Below the pieces are notes generated by a model that searched no databases, was not told where the DNA came from, and was given only the letters and a program-made list of their open reading frames with translations. A program made the translations under genes and the position numbers. A stretch of 64,000 nucleotides of DNA from Janibacter limosus (GTDB lineage: Bacteria > Actinomycetota > Actinomycetes > Actinomycetales > Dermatophilaceae): NCBI RefSeq assembly GCF_004295485.1, contig NZ_CP036164.1, positions 1,302,001 through 1,366,000 of the forward strand. Reading direction: 5' to 3'. Below are positions 9,044 through 16,709 of the stretch, in pieces. Position 1 is the first letter of the stretch. Every line of letters begins with the position of its first letter.

Positions 9044-9768
9044 TCGAGTGGGTCGACCCGGTGATCCTCGGCTTGGGCCTCGTCGTGGCCGTGGGCGCCT
9101 TCGTCCAGTCCTCGATCGGCTTCGGGATCGCGGTGGTCTCCGCTCCCTTCGTCGTGGTCCTGCGACCCGACCTCATGCCGACGTCGATGCTCGTGTGTGC
9201 CTTCGTCCTGCCCGTCCTGCAGCTGGCCTCCGGCCCGCGCGAGATCCTGTGGCGACCTCTCGGCTGGGCCGTGGGCGCACGGCTGGCCGTGACACCGCTC
9301 GGCGTGTGGCTCGTCGCGTCGACCTCCACCGACGCGATCGCCCTCGCGGTGGGGATCCTCATCCTCGTCACCGTCATCGCCTCCGTCGTGGTCGTCGACA
9401 TCAGGCTCACCCGAGGCAGCGCGATGGGGGCCGGCGCGATCAGCGGGGTCTCCGGAACCGCGGCATCCATCGGCGGGCCCTTCTTCGCGCTCGTCCTGCG
9501 GCACGAACCGCCCGACCGGCTCCGGGCCACCCTTGCCGTCTTCTTCATCGCTGGATCGACGATGGCGATCGGCGGCCTCGCCCTGGCCGGGGCCGCGACG
9601 TGGGACCAGCTCCTCGCGGGGGCGACGTGGATTCCCTTCGTCGTCCTGGGACACCTCGTGGCCGGACCGGTGCGACGTCGGCTGCCGGCGACCGCAGTGC
9701 GTCGGGGCGTGCTCGTCTTCTGCGTCGTGGCGAGCGTGGGCGTCATCGGTCGCACGCTCCTGCTCTAG
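9040..9768 (+). CDS. TSUP (TauE/SafE) family permease, second of two
   Basis: A 242-residue membrane protein related to its upstream neighbour in fold, with the TSUP motifs VGAFVQSSIGFGIAVVSAP near the N-terminus and GVSGTAASIGGP in the second half. The GTG start at 9040 overlaps the previous stop (GTGA), so the two are translationally coupled. The copies are clearly divergent in sequence rather than a recent duplication. They could be independent carriers or work together. Confidence 0.9.
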   Translation: MIEWVDPVILGLGLVVAVGAFVQSSIGFGIAVVSAPFVVVLRPDLMPTSMLVCAFVLPVLQLASGPREILWRPLGWAVGARLAVTPLGVWLVASTSTDAIALAVGILILVTVIASVVVVDIRLTRGSAMGAGAISGVSGTAASIGGPFFALVLRHEPPDRLRATLAVFFIAGSTMAIGGLALAGAATWDQLLAGATWIPFVVLGHLVAGPVRRRLPATAVRRGVLVFCVVASVGVIGRTLLL

Positions 9769-9777
9769 CCTTCGCCT

Positions 9778-10587
9778 GTGCCGATCCTCATCACCGACCC
9801 CACCGACGAGCGGCTGCGTGACTTCGTCGGACTGACCGATGTCAAGATGCGCCGCGTCCTCGAGCCCGAGGGCGGGCTCTACCTCGCCGAGAGCGAGAAG
9901 GTCATCCGACGTGCGCTGGCCGCCGGTCATCGACCGCGCGCGATGCTCATGGGCGAGCGGTGGCTGACCGACCTGGCCGACGTGGTCGCGGCCGCCGAGG
10001 CCGACGGAGTGCCCGTCTACACCGCCTCGGCCGAGGTCATCGAGGGGATCACCGGCTTCAACATGCATCGCGGCGCGCTGGCCTCGATGCACCGACCGGC
10101 CGTCAGGCCTCTCGCCGAGGTCCTCGACGGGGCGAGGCGGGTCCTCGTCATCGAGGACGTGGTCGACCACACCAATGTCGGCGCGATCTTCCGCTCGGCG
10201 GCTGCGCTCGGGACCGATGCCGTGCTCGTGACACCCCGATGCGCAGACCCGTTGTACCGCAGGGCCATCCGGGTCTCGATGGGGACGGTCTTCCAGGTCC
10301 CGTGGACGCGGATCGAGCCGTGGCCGTCGGGGATCGAGGACCTGCGCGCCGCGGGGTTCACCGTCGCCGCTCTTGCCCTGACCGACGACGCGGTCAGTCT
10401 CGACGAGCTCGCCGCGGACCCGCCCGAGCGGCTCGCGCTCGTCCTCGGGACCGAGGGCGACGGGCTCGCCCGACGCACCCTCGGCCGCGTCGACGTCACG
10501 GTGACGATCCCCATGGCCGGGGGAGTGGACTCGCTCAACGTGGCCGCCGCCGGCGCCGTGGCGGCCTGGGAGCTCCGGGTGCGCTGA
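9778..10587 (+). CDS. SpoU/TrmH family RNA 2'-O-methyltransferase
   Basis: A 269-residue SPOUT methyltransferase that uses S-adenosylmethionine to methylate ribose 2'-OH in rRNA or tRNA. An N-terminal substrate-binding part (LYLAESEKVIRRALA) is followed by the knotted catalytic domain with LVIEDVVDHTNVGAIFRSA (motif 1, conserved Asn and Arg), LVLGTEGDGL (motif 2) and IPMAGGVDSLNVAAA (motif 3). The start is GTG at 9778, nine bases after the TSUP stop. The exact modified nucleotide is not predictable. Confidence 0.93.
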   Translation: MPILITDPTDERLRDFVGLTDVKMRRVLEPEGGLYLAESEKVIRRALAAGHRPRAMLMGERWLTDLADVVAAAEADGVPVYTASAEVIEGITGFNMHRGALASMHRPAVRPLAEVLDGARRVLVIEDVVDHTNVGAIFRSAAALGTDAVLVTPRCADPLYRRAIRVSMGTVFQVPWTRIEPWPSGIEDLRAAGFTVAALALTDDAVSLDELAADPPERLALVLGTEGDGLARRTLGRVDVTVTIPMAGGVDSLNVAAAGAVAAWELRVR

Positions 10588-10632
10588 GCGCGCCGGCTGG
10601 CCGCAGCCCCTTCGGCACGAGACAATCGTGCG

Positions 10633-10866
10633 ATGAGCAGCACAGGAGCCTCTCGCCCCACGTTCTCCACGACCCGGTTCCGCGAGGGATATGCCGTCGG
10701 TGACGTCGATGACTTCCTGGATGCGGTCTTCACCGCCATCTCGACCGGGCAGCCCGTGCCGCCCATCGCCACAGCCGTCTTCCGCCCGGTCCGCCTGGAG
10801 ATCGGTTACGACATGGCCGAGGTCGACGACTTCCTCGACGAGCTCGAGGCGGGTCTGACGAGCTGA
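10633..10866 (+). CDS. Small DivIVA-domain-like protein with two DivIVA motifs
   Basis: A 77-residue soluble protein. The first half carries FSTTRFREGYAVGDVDDFLD and the second FRPVRLEIGYDMAEVDDFLD. Both match the N-terminal lipid-binding motif of DivIVA/Wag31 (F...R.GY...EVDDFLD), but the long coiled coil of true DivIVA is absent. Short proteins like this occur in actinobacteria, often annotated only as DivIVA domain-containing. A membrane or septum link is an inference from the motif. It stands alone, 45 bases after the methylase gene. Confidence 0.8.
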   Translation: MSSTGASRPTFSTTRFREGYAVGDVDDFLDAVFTAISTGQPVPPIATAVFRPVRLEIGYDMAEVDDFLDELEAGLTS

Positions 10867-10898
10867 CTCTCCAGCGATCGCTAGGGGCCCGTCACCCG

Positions 10899-11444
10899 TC
10901 AGGACTGGTAGGTGCCGGTGATGACGGCGCGGCCGATCGTGTGCTGGAGGTAGTTGAAGGCAGCGACGGTGCAGGTCACCGAGTCGTCGATGCCGAGGTC
11001 GTCGGTGTCGAGGGCGTGCACGGCGAAGACGTAGCGGTGCGCGACGTCACCCTGCGGCGGAGCGGCCCCACCGAAGGCCTTGGAGCCGAAGTCGGTCGCC
11101 GTCATGAAGGCACCCTCGGGCAGCTGCGCACCGCCCTCGGCACCCGCGCCCTCCGGCAGGGAGGTCGTGCTGGCGGGCAGTCCCACGACGGTCCAGTGCC
11201 AGAAGCCAGCGGGGGTGGGCGCGTCGGCGTCGAAGCACGAGACGGCGAAGCTGCGGGTGCCTTCGGGGGCGCCGGTCCAGGCGAGCTGCGGGCTGCGGTT
11301 GCCACCGCTGAAGCCCCAGTCGTCGAAGACCTGCGCATCGGCGAGCGGGCCGCCGTCGGTGAAGCTCTCGCTCGTCACCTCGAAGGGGGTCGTGGTGGGC
11401 AGCAGGTCGTAGGGAGCCGGTGCGGTCGGTCGCGTGAGATCCAT
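10899..11444 (-). CDS. YbhB/YbcL family PEBP-like protein
   Basis: A 181-residue protein of the phosphatidylethanolamine-binding / Raf kinase inhibitor-like fold. Conserved pieces are the D-x-x-P-like start [50 protein letters not shown], and GPPQ-like [15 protein letters not shown] near the pocket, each matching bacterial YbhB proteins. The frame is open upstream, but ATG at 11444 gives the family N-terminus. The function in bacteria is unsettled; no signal peptide is visible. Confidence 0.9.
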   Translation of the reverse strand: MDLTRPTAPAPYDLLPTTTPFEVTSESFTDGGPLADAQVFDDWGFSGGNRSPQLAWTGAPEGTRSFAVSCFDADAPTPAGFWHWTVVGLPASTTSLPEGAGAEGGAQLPEGAFMTATDFGSKAFGGAAPPQGDVAHRYVFAVHALDTDDLGIDDSVTCTVAAFNYLQHTIGRAVITGTYQS

Positions 11445-11499
11445 GGCTTCGACCCTAGGACGTGAGGACCGGGCGTCAAGCGCTCGTCCAGTCGGTCGG

Positions 11500-11880
11500 T
11501 CAGCGCACGAGGCGGTCGAGGAGCCGCTGGACCTCGGCAGCGGGGTCGTCGGTGAGCCCGCTGTGCACCGGACCCGGACGCACGACGGTGGATCTCGGTG
11601 CACTCAACCAGCCGAACCGCCGACCGTCGTCGCCGAGACGGGGGAGGCCACCCCCTTCGCGTCCGGCGGCGACATCGCACACGGTCTGCAGCGCGGCATC
11701 GAGGTCGTCCAGGTCCAGGTCGGGGGCGAAGGCGTGCACCCGCTCCCGATCGACCGCGAAGGCGGCCTCGAGGTGCTCGGCGGCCTGACTGCGCAGGACG
11801 ACGCCGACGTTGAGGAACTCCTCGCGCTCGGCCCTCGGTACGCAGCGCAGGACGACGTACTGGTAGGGGAAGGGAGTCAT
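11500..11880 (-). CDS. DUF3037 family protein
   Basis: A 126-residue protein that begins [20 protein letters not shown] and continues with [12 protein letters not shown], the hallmark of DUF3037. The family is nearly always encoded beside a HipA-like kinase, as here: its ATG overlaps the kinase stop (ATGA). The biochemical role is unknown; the strict pairing suggests a partner or regulator of the kinase. Confidence 0.88.
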   Translation of the reverse strand: MTPFPYQYVVLRCVPRAEREEFLNVGVVLRSQAAEHLEAAFAVDRERVHAFAPDLDLDDLDAALQTVCDVAAGREGGGLPRLGDDGRRFGWLSAPRSTVVRPGPVHSGLTDDPAAEVQRLLDRLVR

Positions 11881-12644
11881 CGGGCACCTCCGGGGAGCCA
11901 CGCGTCCGGGTGGTCGCGTCTGGTCGTCAGGTGCTCCAGGTAGGCGGCACGGACCGCCGCCGCGTCGGGGAGCTGGTCGGAGGTCTCGAGCCACTCGTCG
12001 GGGACGAGCTGGATGATCCGGGCGAGCTCGGCGTCGCCGAGCCGGGAGGCCAGGTCCGCGTGGTGGGGCCGCAGGTCGTCCACGAGGTCGCCGAGGACGT
12101 GGTCGGAAGCGTCGAAGTGCTGGGCGACGAACTTGGCCGCGTCGGGCGCCCTGCGGGCCCACGCGTGGTGGAAGTACAGCGCGGCGCCATGGTCGATGAC
12201 CCAGGGCTGGCCTCCCCAGACGAGCAGGTTGGGGTTGGCCCAGGTGCGGTCGATGTTGGCGGTGAAGGCGTCGAGCCAGACGATGGGTGCGGCCTGTGCG
12301 GGGCTGGCCGGGCGGCTGCCGTCGTAGCCGAAGGAGCCGGGCAGGTAGTCGAGACCGAGGTTGGTGCCCACGGACGCGCTGAGGAGGTCCTGGACCTCCT
12401 CGTCGGCCTCGTAGCGGGCGATGTCGCGCGGCAGGTCGACGACGGCGAGGCGGGGGACCGGGATCTGCAGCGCCCGGGCGATCTCGCCGACGATGACCTC
12501 GGCGACCAGGACCTTCAGGCCCTGACCGGCTCCGCGGAACTTCACGACGTACATCCCGAGGTCGTCGGCGTCCACGAGTCCGGGCAGGGAGCCCCCTTCG
12601 CGCAGGGGGACCGCGAATCGGGTCGCGGTGACGGTCTCGAGCAC
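11877..12644 (-). CDS. HipA-like kinase family protein
   Basis: A 255-residue protein related to the C-terminal kinase lobe of HipA toxins. It carries the ATP-site Lys in GMYVVKFRGAGQ (about residue 35), the catalytic-loop-like LDAFTANIDRTWANPNLLVW (D-x3-N type motif) and WVIDHGAALYFHH as the metal-binding Asp region. True HipA is about 440 residues with an extra N-terminal lobe and is paired with HipB; here the partner is DUF3037 and no HTH antitoxin is adjacent. Kinase activity and substrate are inference. Confidence 0.85.
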   Translation of the reverse strand: MLETVTATRFAVPLREGGSLPGLVDADDLGMYVVKFRGAGQGLKVLVAEVIVGEIARALQIPVPRLAVVDLPRDIARYEADEEVQDLLSASVGTNLGLDYLPGSFGYDGSRPASPAQAAPIVWLDAFTANIDRTWANPNLLVWGGQPWVIDHGAALYFHHAWARRAPDAAKFVAQHFDASDHVLGDLVDDLRPHHADLASRLGDAELARIIQLVPDEWLETSDQLPDAAAVRAAYLEHLTTRRDHPDAWLPGGAR

Positions 12645-12700
12645 GGGGCCAGAGTAGGCCCGGTTGGCGTGGCGGGCCGCTTTCGCGCAAGGTGGACGTC

Positions 12701-13111
12701 ATGCTCCATGGACGACGACCGCCCCACGACTACCTCGGCACCGTGATCGGCACGCCCGATCCGAGGGGGTTGGCGCGCTTCTACGCGGAAGTCCTCGGGT
12801 GGCGGATCCAGATCGACGAGGAGGACTGGGCGACCATCGCGCCCGAACGCGCCCACGTCTACCTGGGATTCCAGCTCGAGCGGGAGCACGTCAGGCCGGC
12901 CTGGCCTGCCCTGCAGGGCGAGCAGCAGATGCAGATGCACCTGGACATCGAGGTCAGCGATCTCGACGTGGCCGTCGAGTCCGCGCTGCGGTTGGGCGGG
13001 CGCCTCTCGGAGCACCAGCCGCAGGAGGAGGTGCGGGTCCTCATCGACCCGTCGGGGCACCCCTTCTGCCTCTATATCGGCGCTGCCGAGGCGGCTGCGG
13101 AGACGCCCTGA
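12701..13111 (+). CDS. VOC superfamily (glyoxalase/bleomycin resistance-like) protein
   Basis: A 136-residue protein with two beta-alpha-beta-beta-beta units. DYLGTVIGTPDPRGLARFYA is the first module, with the usual ARFYAEVLGW phrase, and QMHLDIEVSDLDVAVESALR the second, ending in DPSGHPFCLYI with a conserved Glu/His metal-site pattern. The substrate is unknown. ATG at 12701 follows AAGGTGG; a GTG three codons earlier is also possible. Confidence 0.87.
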   Translation: MLHGRRPPHDYLGTVIGTPDPRGLARFYAEVLGWRIQIDEEDWATIAPERAHVYLGFQLEREHVRPAWPALQGEQQMQMHLDIEVSDLDVAVESALRLGGRLSEHQPQEEVRVLIDPSGHPFCLYIGAAEAAAETP

Positions 13112-13143
13112 CGCGCGGATTTCTCACTCACGAGATCCGCGTG
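13112..13143 (+). terminator. Stem-loop after the VOC gene
   Basis: CGCGGAT (13114-13120) pairs with ATCCGCG (13135-13141) across a 14-base loop directly after the VOC stop codon. It may end that transcript before the tRNA-Leu gene. No U-tract is present. Confidence 0.45.
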
Positions 13144-13196
13144 TAAAGTTTCACGTCGTTGCCCCGATGGTGTCGAAACCATCGGAAGCACCACTC

Positions 13197-13282
13197 GTCC
13201 GGGTGGCGGAATTGGCAGACGCGCTAGCTTGAGGTGCTAGTGCCCGTATTAGGGCATGGGGGTTCAAGTCCCCCCTCGGACA
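13197..13282 (+). tRNA. tRNA-Leu (anticodon GAG)
   Basis: An 86-nt class II tRNA. The acceptor stem GTCCGGG pairs with CTCGGAC, the anticodon stem CTAGC/GCTAG encloses the loop TTGAGGT with anticodon GAG, the long variable arm TGCCC...GGGCA is typical of tRNA-Leu, and the T loop is GGTTCAAGTCC. The 3' CCA is not encoded. It marks the left edge of the accessory stretch, a common integration point, although no repeat of its 3' end was found downstream. Confidence 0.97.
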
Positions 13283-13322
13283 CAGATGAGTCGCTCACGA
13301 AACTGTGAGCGCGGGTTCACGA

Positions 13323-13358
13323 AACCTCGGTCAGATCAAAGATCTGGTCGAGGTTTTG
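13323..13358 (+). terminator. Rho-independent terminator after tRNA-Leu
   Basis: The 15-base arms AACCTCGGTCAGATC (13323-13337) and GATCTGGTCGAGGTT (13341-13355) pair with two non-Watson-Crick positions around an AAA loop and run into a short T-tract. It sits 40 bases after the tRNA. Confidence 0.75.
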
Positions 13359-13404
13359 TGCTGTTCAGGGCTTCTGAGCGCTGAGGAGTTGCTCGTTGAA
13401 CCCC

Positions 13405-13435
13405 GAAGGCCCCGTCCTGGGTGGACGGGGCCTTC
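13405..13435. terminator. Perfect 13-bp hairpin outside the IS3 element
   Basis: GAAGGCCCCGTCC and GGACGGGGCCTTC are exact complements around the loop TGGGT. It lies between the tRNA and the IS element, whose genes read toward it, so it could stop transcription from either side. The remaining bases 13436-13573 hold no convincing gene. Confidence 0.55.
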
Positions 13436-13600
13436 GTCGTGGCGTGTTGGGGAACGGGCTGTGGCCCGTCAGGCATGAGGCCTGCGGGCTGAGGTGGGGT
13501 AATGATTCGGTTGTGTGCGGTTGGTGGCCCCAGATGGTCTGGGGCAGGTCAGGCGGGTAGTAGGTGCTCCGGGTGAAGCGCCCCAGCTTCTCTGCCGTTC

Positions 13601-14569
13601 CTATGCGGGGTGCGGCTCTCGGTTGAGAGCAGCGTAGTGGGCTTGCTCGTACTCCACGGGTGGGACGTTTCCCAGAGAGCCATGAAGCCTGCGGGCGTTG
13701 TACCAGTCCACCCAGCCGGCGGTGGCGTACTCGACGTCGGCGATGGTCTTGTAGGGGCCGTCGTGGAAGACAGTAGTGCGGATGCACTCGGCCTTGTAGA
13801 GCCCGTTGACCGTCTCCATCAGAGCGTTGTCGTACGCGTCGCCGACCGACCCGATGGAGGGTCGGATCTCCTCCAGCGCGAGGTGCTCGGTCAGCCTCAG
13901 ACTCGTATATTGAGACCCGGCATCCGAGTGGTGGATCAGCTCGCCCGCGACGGTCGGGTGACCCTCGCGGTCGCGCTGCCACAGCGCCATCCGCAGGGGG
14001 GTCATCACGAGGTCGGTGTGCTTGGTCGTGGCTGCGTGCCAGGCCACGATGCGTTGGGCGTAGACGTCGAGGATGAACGCGACGTAGACGAACCCGGCCC
14101 ACGTCTTCACGTACGTGAAGTCGGTGACCCAGACGAGATTGGGTGTGGCCGCGGTGAAGTTGCGATCCAGCAGGTCACCGGCCCGGATGCCGTCCTTGGC
14201 CGGGATCGTGGTCCGGATGCCCTTGTCGCGGCGAACCCCGACCAGCCCGAGGGTGCGCATCGCACGGTCCACCGACCCAGCGCTGGCTTCCGGCATGACG
14301 GTGCGGCGCAGGTAGGCGGTCATCTTCCTGCGCCCGTAGAGGCCCTCGGGGGTCAGCTTGCGCCGCCCATTGGCGTCGGTGGCCCACGCGCCGTCCCGGA
14401 CGGCGTCGACGACCTGGGCATCCGTGATGGTCCGCGCTGCCACGACACGGCCGGTCTGTTTCCAACTGCGGTAGGTCCGCGCGGCGATCTGGCAGCCCTG
14501 CTCACGCAGGACCCGACAGATCGACTCGACCGCGTGACCCTCGGCTCTCATGGTGTCGACGAAACCCAT
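13601..14569 (-). CDS. IS3-family transposase OrfB (DDE integrase core)
   Basis: A 322-residue transposase with an N-terminal HTH_21 region (GYGRRKMTAYLRR-type) and an rve integrase core. The DDE residues lie in WVTDFTYVKTW (Asp 1), IHHSDAGSQYTS (Asp 2) and DNALMETVNGLYKAE (Glu). It starts three bases after the orfA stop, in the -1 frame. That frame is open upstream to the slippery-looking GGTTTTC in orfA, so an OrfAB fusion by -1 frameshifting is likely. The gene looks intact. Confidence 0.95.
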   Translation of the reverse strand: MGFVDTMRAEGHAVESICRVLREQGCQIAARTYRSWKQTGRVVAARTITDAQVVDAVRDGAWATDANGRRKLTPEGLYGRRKMTAYLRRTVMPEASAGSVDRAMRTLGLVGVRRDKGIRTTIPAKDGIRAGDLLDRNFTAATPNLVWVTDFTYVKTWAGFVYVAFILDVYAQRIVAWHAATTKHTDLVMTPLRMALWQRDREGHPTVAGELIHHSDAGSQYTSLRLTEHLALEEIRPSIGSVGDAYDNALMETVNGLYKAECIRTTVFHDGPYKTIADVEYATAGWVDWYNARRLHGSLGNVPPVEYEQAHYAALNREPHPA

Positions 14570-14571
14570 GA

Positions 14572-14883
14572 TCAGCGGTTGCGGGGGTCGAGTTCCCCGG
14601 CGAAGAAAACCGTCGCGGACTTCAAGATCGCGTTGTCCTCCTCCAGACGTCGGACCTTGGCCTTCAGGCTCTTGATTTCAGCGAGTTCCTCGCTGGTGGC
14701 TCCTTGGCGTTGGCCCCCGTCGACCTGGGACTGGATCACCCAGCGGCGCACGGACTCCTTGCCGACACCGAGCTGCTTGGCCACGACCGCCGCAGCGGCC
14801 GTGAGCGACGAGTACTCGCCCTGGTGTTCGTTGACCAGCCGCACCGCTCTGGCCTTCAACTCTTCATCGATCTTCTTCGGCAT
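14572..14883 (-). CDS. IS3-family transposase OrfA (HTH protein)
   Basis: A ~103-residue protein from ATG 14883 (starts MPKKIDEELKARAVRLV) with the HTH_Tnp_1 fold, GVGKESVRRWVIQSQVDGGQ as the recognition helix region, and a C-terminal leucine-zipper-like segment (EIKSLKAKVRRLEEDNAILKS) that mediates OrfA/OrfAB contact. In-frame ATGs upstream at 14892 and 14922 would extend it. It ends SATVFFAGELDPRNR after the putative frameshift site. Confidence 0.93.
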   Translation of the reverse strand: MPKKIDEELKARAVRLVNEHQGEYSSLTAAAAVVAKQLGVGKESVRRWVIQSQVDGGQRQGATSEELAEIKSLKAKVRRLEEDNAILKSATVFFAGELDPRNR

Positions 14884-14937
14884 GCTGCTCATTCTCCTGG
14901 ACTCAAACAGGAGCGGCATCAAACCTGGGGCGCTTCA

Positions 14938-15139
14938 GCTTGACCAGTCCGACCTGCCGCGTCCATCCCGATTGGAGCATCCCCACGTCGTCGCGCTTGA
15001 GGCCTCCGAAGGATCGCTCGACCGTTGTCCGGCGTGCGTAGGCGTCGAACCAGGCCGGGGTTCCCCAGGTGTGTTTCTGGCGGTGCTTGCCCAGGGCCTC
15101 GTCGGGGATAGTGATCGTCTGAGTGCAGCACTTCTGTCG
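14938..15139 (-). pseudogene. C-terminal remnant of another transposase, cut by IS3
   Basis: About 67 codons encode a segment with KHTWGTPAWFDAYARRTTVE and RSFGGLKRDD, the look of the last part of a DDE transposase (Arg-Arg-x-x-Val-Glu near the third acidic residue). It ends at TRQVGLVKL where the IS3 inverted repeat begins, and on the other side it abuts the end of a second IS3-type element. Both ends of the gene are therefore missing. The family is not assigned with confidence. Confidence 0.6.
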
Positions 15140-16005
15140 GGACTGCTGCACGGATAGGTGACAGTCGGTAGTCACGCAGCCTGATCGGCTGGTGTGGTCA
15201 TGGTGGTCTCGTATTCGATGGGCGTCAATCGGCCGAGGCGGTCCTGTCGTCGTCGGCGGTGGTAGGTCCTCTCGATCCAGGTGACGATCGCGATCCGTAG
15301 CTGTTCGCGGGTGTCCCATCGGCGTTGGTTGAGGACGTTCTTCTGCAGGAGCGCGAAGAAGGATTCCATCGCGGCGTTGTCACCGCAGGCGCCGACACGT
15401 CCCATGGACCCGACGAGCTGGTGACGGCCCAGGCGGTGGACGAATTTGCGGCTTCGAAATTGAGATCCTCGGTCGCTGTGCACGATGCACCCGGCCACGC
15501 CGACGCCGTCAGCGCCGCGGCGGGCGACGGCCGAGTTCAGGGCCGTGACAGCGAGGTTCGACGTCATCCGTGAGTCAATGCTGTAGCCCACGATCCGCCC
15601 GGAGCAGGCGTCCTTGATCGCGCACAGGTAGAGCTTGCCCTCGTCGGTCCAGTGCTCGGTGATGTCGGTCAGCCACACCTGATTCGGTGCCGTCGCGGTT
15701 GTGAAGTCATGCGTGACGCGACCCGCCTCGTCCTCGACCGCGAGCCGGTCATCGTGCACCGGCGGCCCGGACCGCGGACGAGCCGAACGCTTCTTGCCGA
15801 AGATCGACCACCACGCGTTCGCTGAGCAGATCCGCCACGCCGTACGGGCCGACATGCCCACCCCGGCATCGGCGGCCTCCTCATGGAGGTAGCGGTACCC
15901 GAATGCGGGGTCATCACGGTGGGCGTCGAACAACGCTTTCGCGCGATGCGCCCAGACCAGCTCGGACGCAGTGACCGGCGCGGCGAGCCACCGGTAGTAC
16001 CTCGC
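15140..16005 (-). mobile_element. Truncated IS3-family element, orfA and left end missing
   Basis: The element keeps the 3' end of orfB and a probable terminal repeat around 15140-15163 (minus strand reads TGTCACCTATCCGTGCAGCA). The other end, with orfA and the first part of orfB, is absent: coding similarity stops near 16005, where an AraC-type regulator frame takes over. The missing 5' part argues for deletion after insertion, and the element should be immobile. Confidence 0.7.
15172..16005 (-). pseudogene. IS3-family OrfB, N-terminally truncated and fused to regulator sequence
   Basis: About 277 codons of an IS3-type OrfB, beginning RYYRWLAAPVTASELVWAHR and keeping the rve core: VWLTDITEHW (Asp 1), VHSDRGSQFRS (Asp 2) and GDNAAMESFFALLQKN (Glu). 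The frame continues upstream without a stop into sequence typical of an AraC regulator, giving an open chimeric frame (GTG at 16191 is the first possible start). The DDE residues are intact, but the normal N-terminus and orfA are lost, so transposition is unlikely. Confidence 0.75.
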
Positions 16006-16542
16006 GAGGCTCTTGAAGAAGGCTGCGACTGCGCCCACCGCGCCATCACAGTCGAAGGTCTTCACCAGGAGGTAGTTGCTGCGGCTCGCGCCGACGCGAG
16101 CGAATGCGTCGTCAGCGGGGAGTTCGAGCACTACCTGTTCGTAGTAGTCCCTGGCTCGCAGAGCGAAGGGACTTGCGCTGTCGTAGATCACGAGCGAGCC
16201 CGGGGACGCGAGTGCTGCGCGCCCGGCCTGCTCGACGAGCAGGGTTCCGCGGGTCTGGAACAGGAAGTAAAGGTAGTCCTGCTCATCGTGGGCTTGGGCG
16301 ATGTCGCTGCGGGAGCGCCTGACCTCCTCGGCCCTGGCCCGTTTGGTGGACAGGCGGAAGTCGGCGTACTGGCACAGTCGGATTTCCCCGCCGAATCCGA
16401 CACCGACGGGATCGGTCCGAACTGAGACGTGCGCTTCCCGGCGGACCTGGCGTCAGTAGTCGACCTCGTCGCCCCGTGGGGCGTTCCGAGTCGAGAAGGA
16501 CGTTAGGCGCGGCAGCGAGGTGCTCTCCTGTCCCAGGATCAC
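16006..16542 (-). pseudogene. AraC-family transcriptional regulator, N-terminal half, nonsense-mutated and truncated
   Basis: From GTG 16542 (preceded by AGGGGC) the frame reads through LTSFSTRNAPRGDEVDY, then a TGA at 16453-16455 where relatives have Trp, then GFGGEIRLCQYADFRLSTKR and GTLLVEQAGRAALASPGSL. This is the AraC_binding_2 type sensor domain of regulators such as those of alkane or aromatic genes. The C-terminal HTH domain is replaced by the truncated IS3 orfB. It lies downstream of fdhA on the same strand and may once have regulated it. Confidence 0.75.
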
Positions 16543-16653
16543 GCCCCTGCTCGCTGGTCCGTGCTGGTGTGCTCTTGCATACCGGTCTGGACTACCAGAG
16601 TACGACGCCGGCCCTCGCCCGGATCGGCATCGAGAACCGATCCGTGCAGAGAG

Positions 16654-16693
16654 CCGGCCCGCGACCGCCGCTGAGGCGATGGTCGCGGGCCGG
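16654..16693 (-). terminator. Hairpin after the fdhA pseudogene
   Basis: CCGGCCCGCGACC (16654-16666) and GGTCGCGGGCCGG (16681-16693) are perfect 13-bp complements around a 14-base loop, 16 bases past the fdhA stop. The rest of 16543-16709 shows no gene. Confidence 0.7.
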
Positions 16694-16709
16694 GGACGAC
16701 GGCGCGAAA

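Larger units (their letters stand above)
13574..14937 (-). mobile_element. Complete IS3-family insertion sequence, 1364 bp
   Basis: The ends are 13574 (TGAAGCGCCCCAG...) and 14937 (...CTGGGGCGCTTCA), a perfect 13-bp terminal inverted repeat that continues imperfectly to about 28 bp (TT, TGCCG and TCCT are shared). Inside are orfA and orfB on the minus strand in the usual overlapping-frame layout. The flanking bases (GGG on the left, GCT on the right) do not form a target duplication, so the flanks were probably rearranged after insertion. It interrupts or borders a transposase remnant at 14938. Confidence 0.9.

Noticed and set aside
11877..12644. HipBA toxin-antitoxin system
   Set aside because: No HipB-like HTH gene is adjacent and the kinase lacks the HipA N-terminal lobe; the DUF3037 partner defines a different pair.
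13197..13282. Integration at the tRNA-Leu 3' end
   Set aside because: No copy of the tRNA 3' segment was found downstream and no integrase lies nearby, so an att site cannot be claimed.
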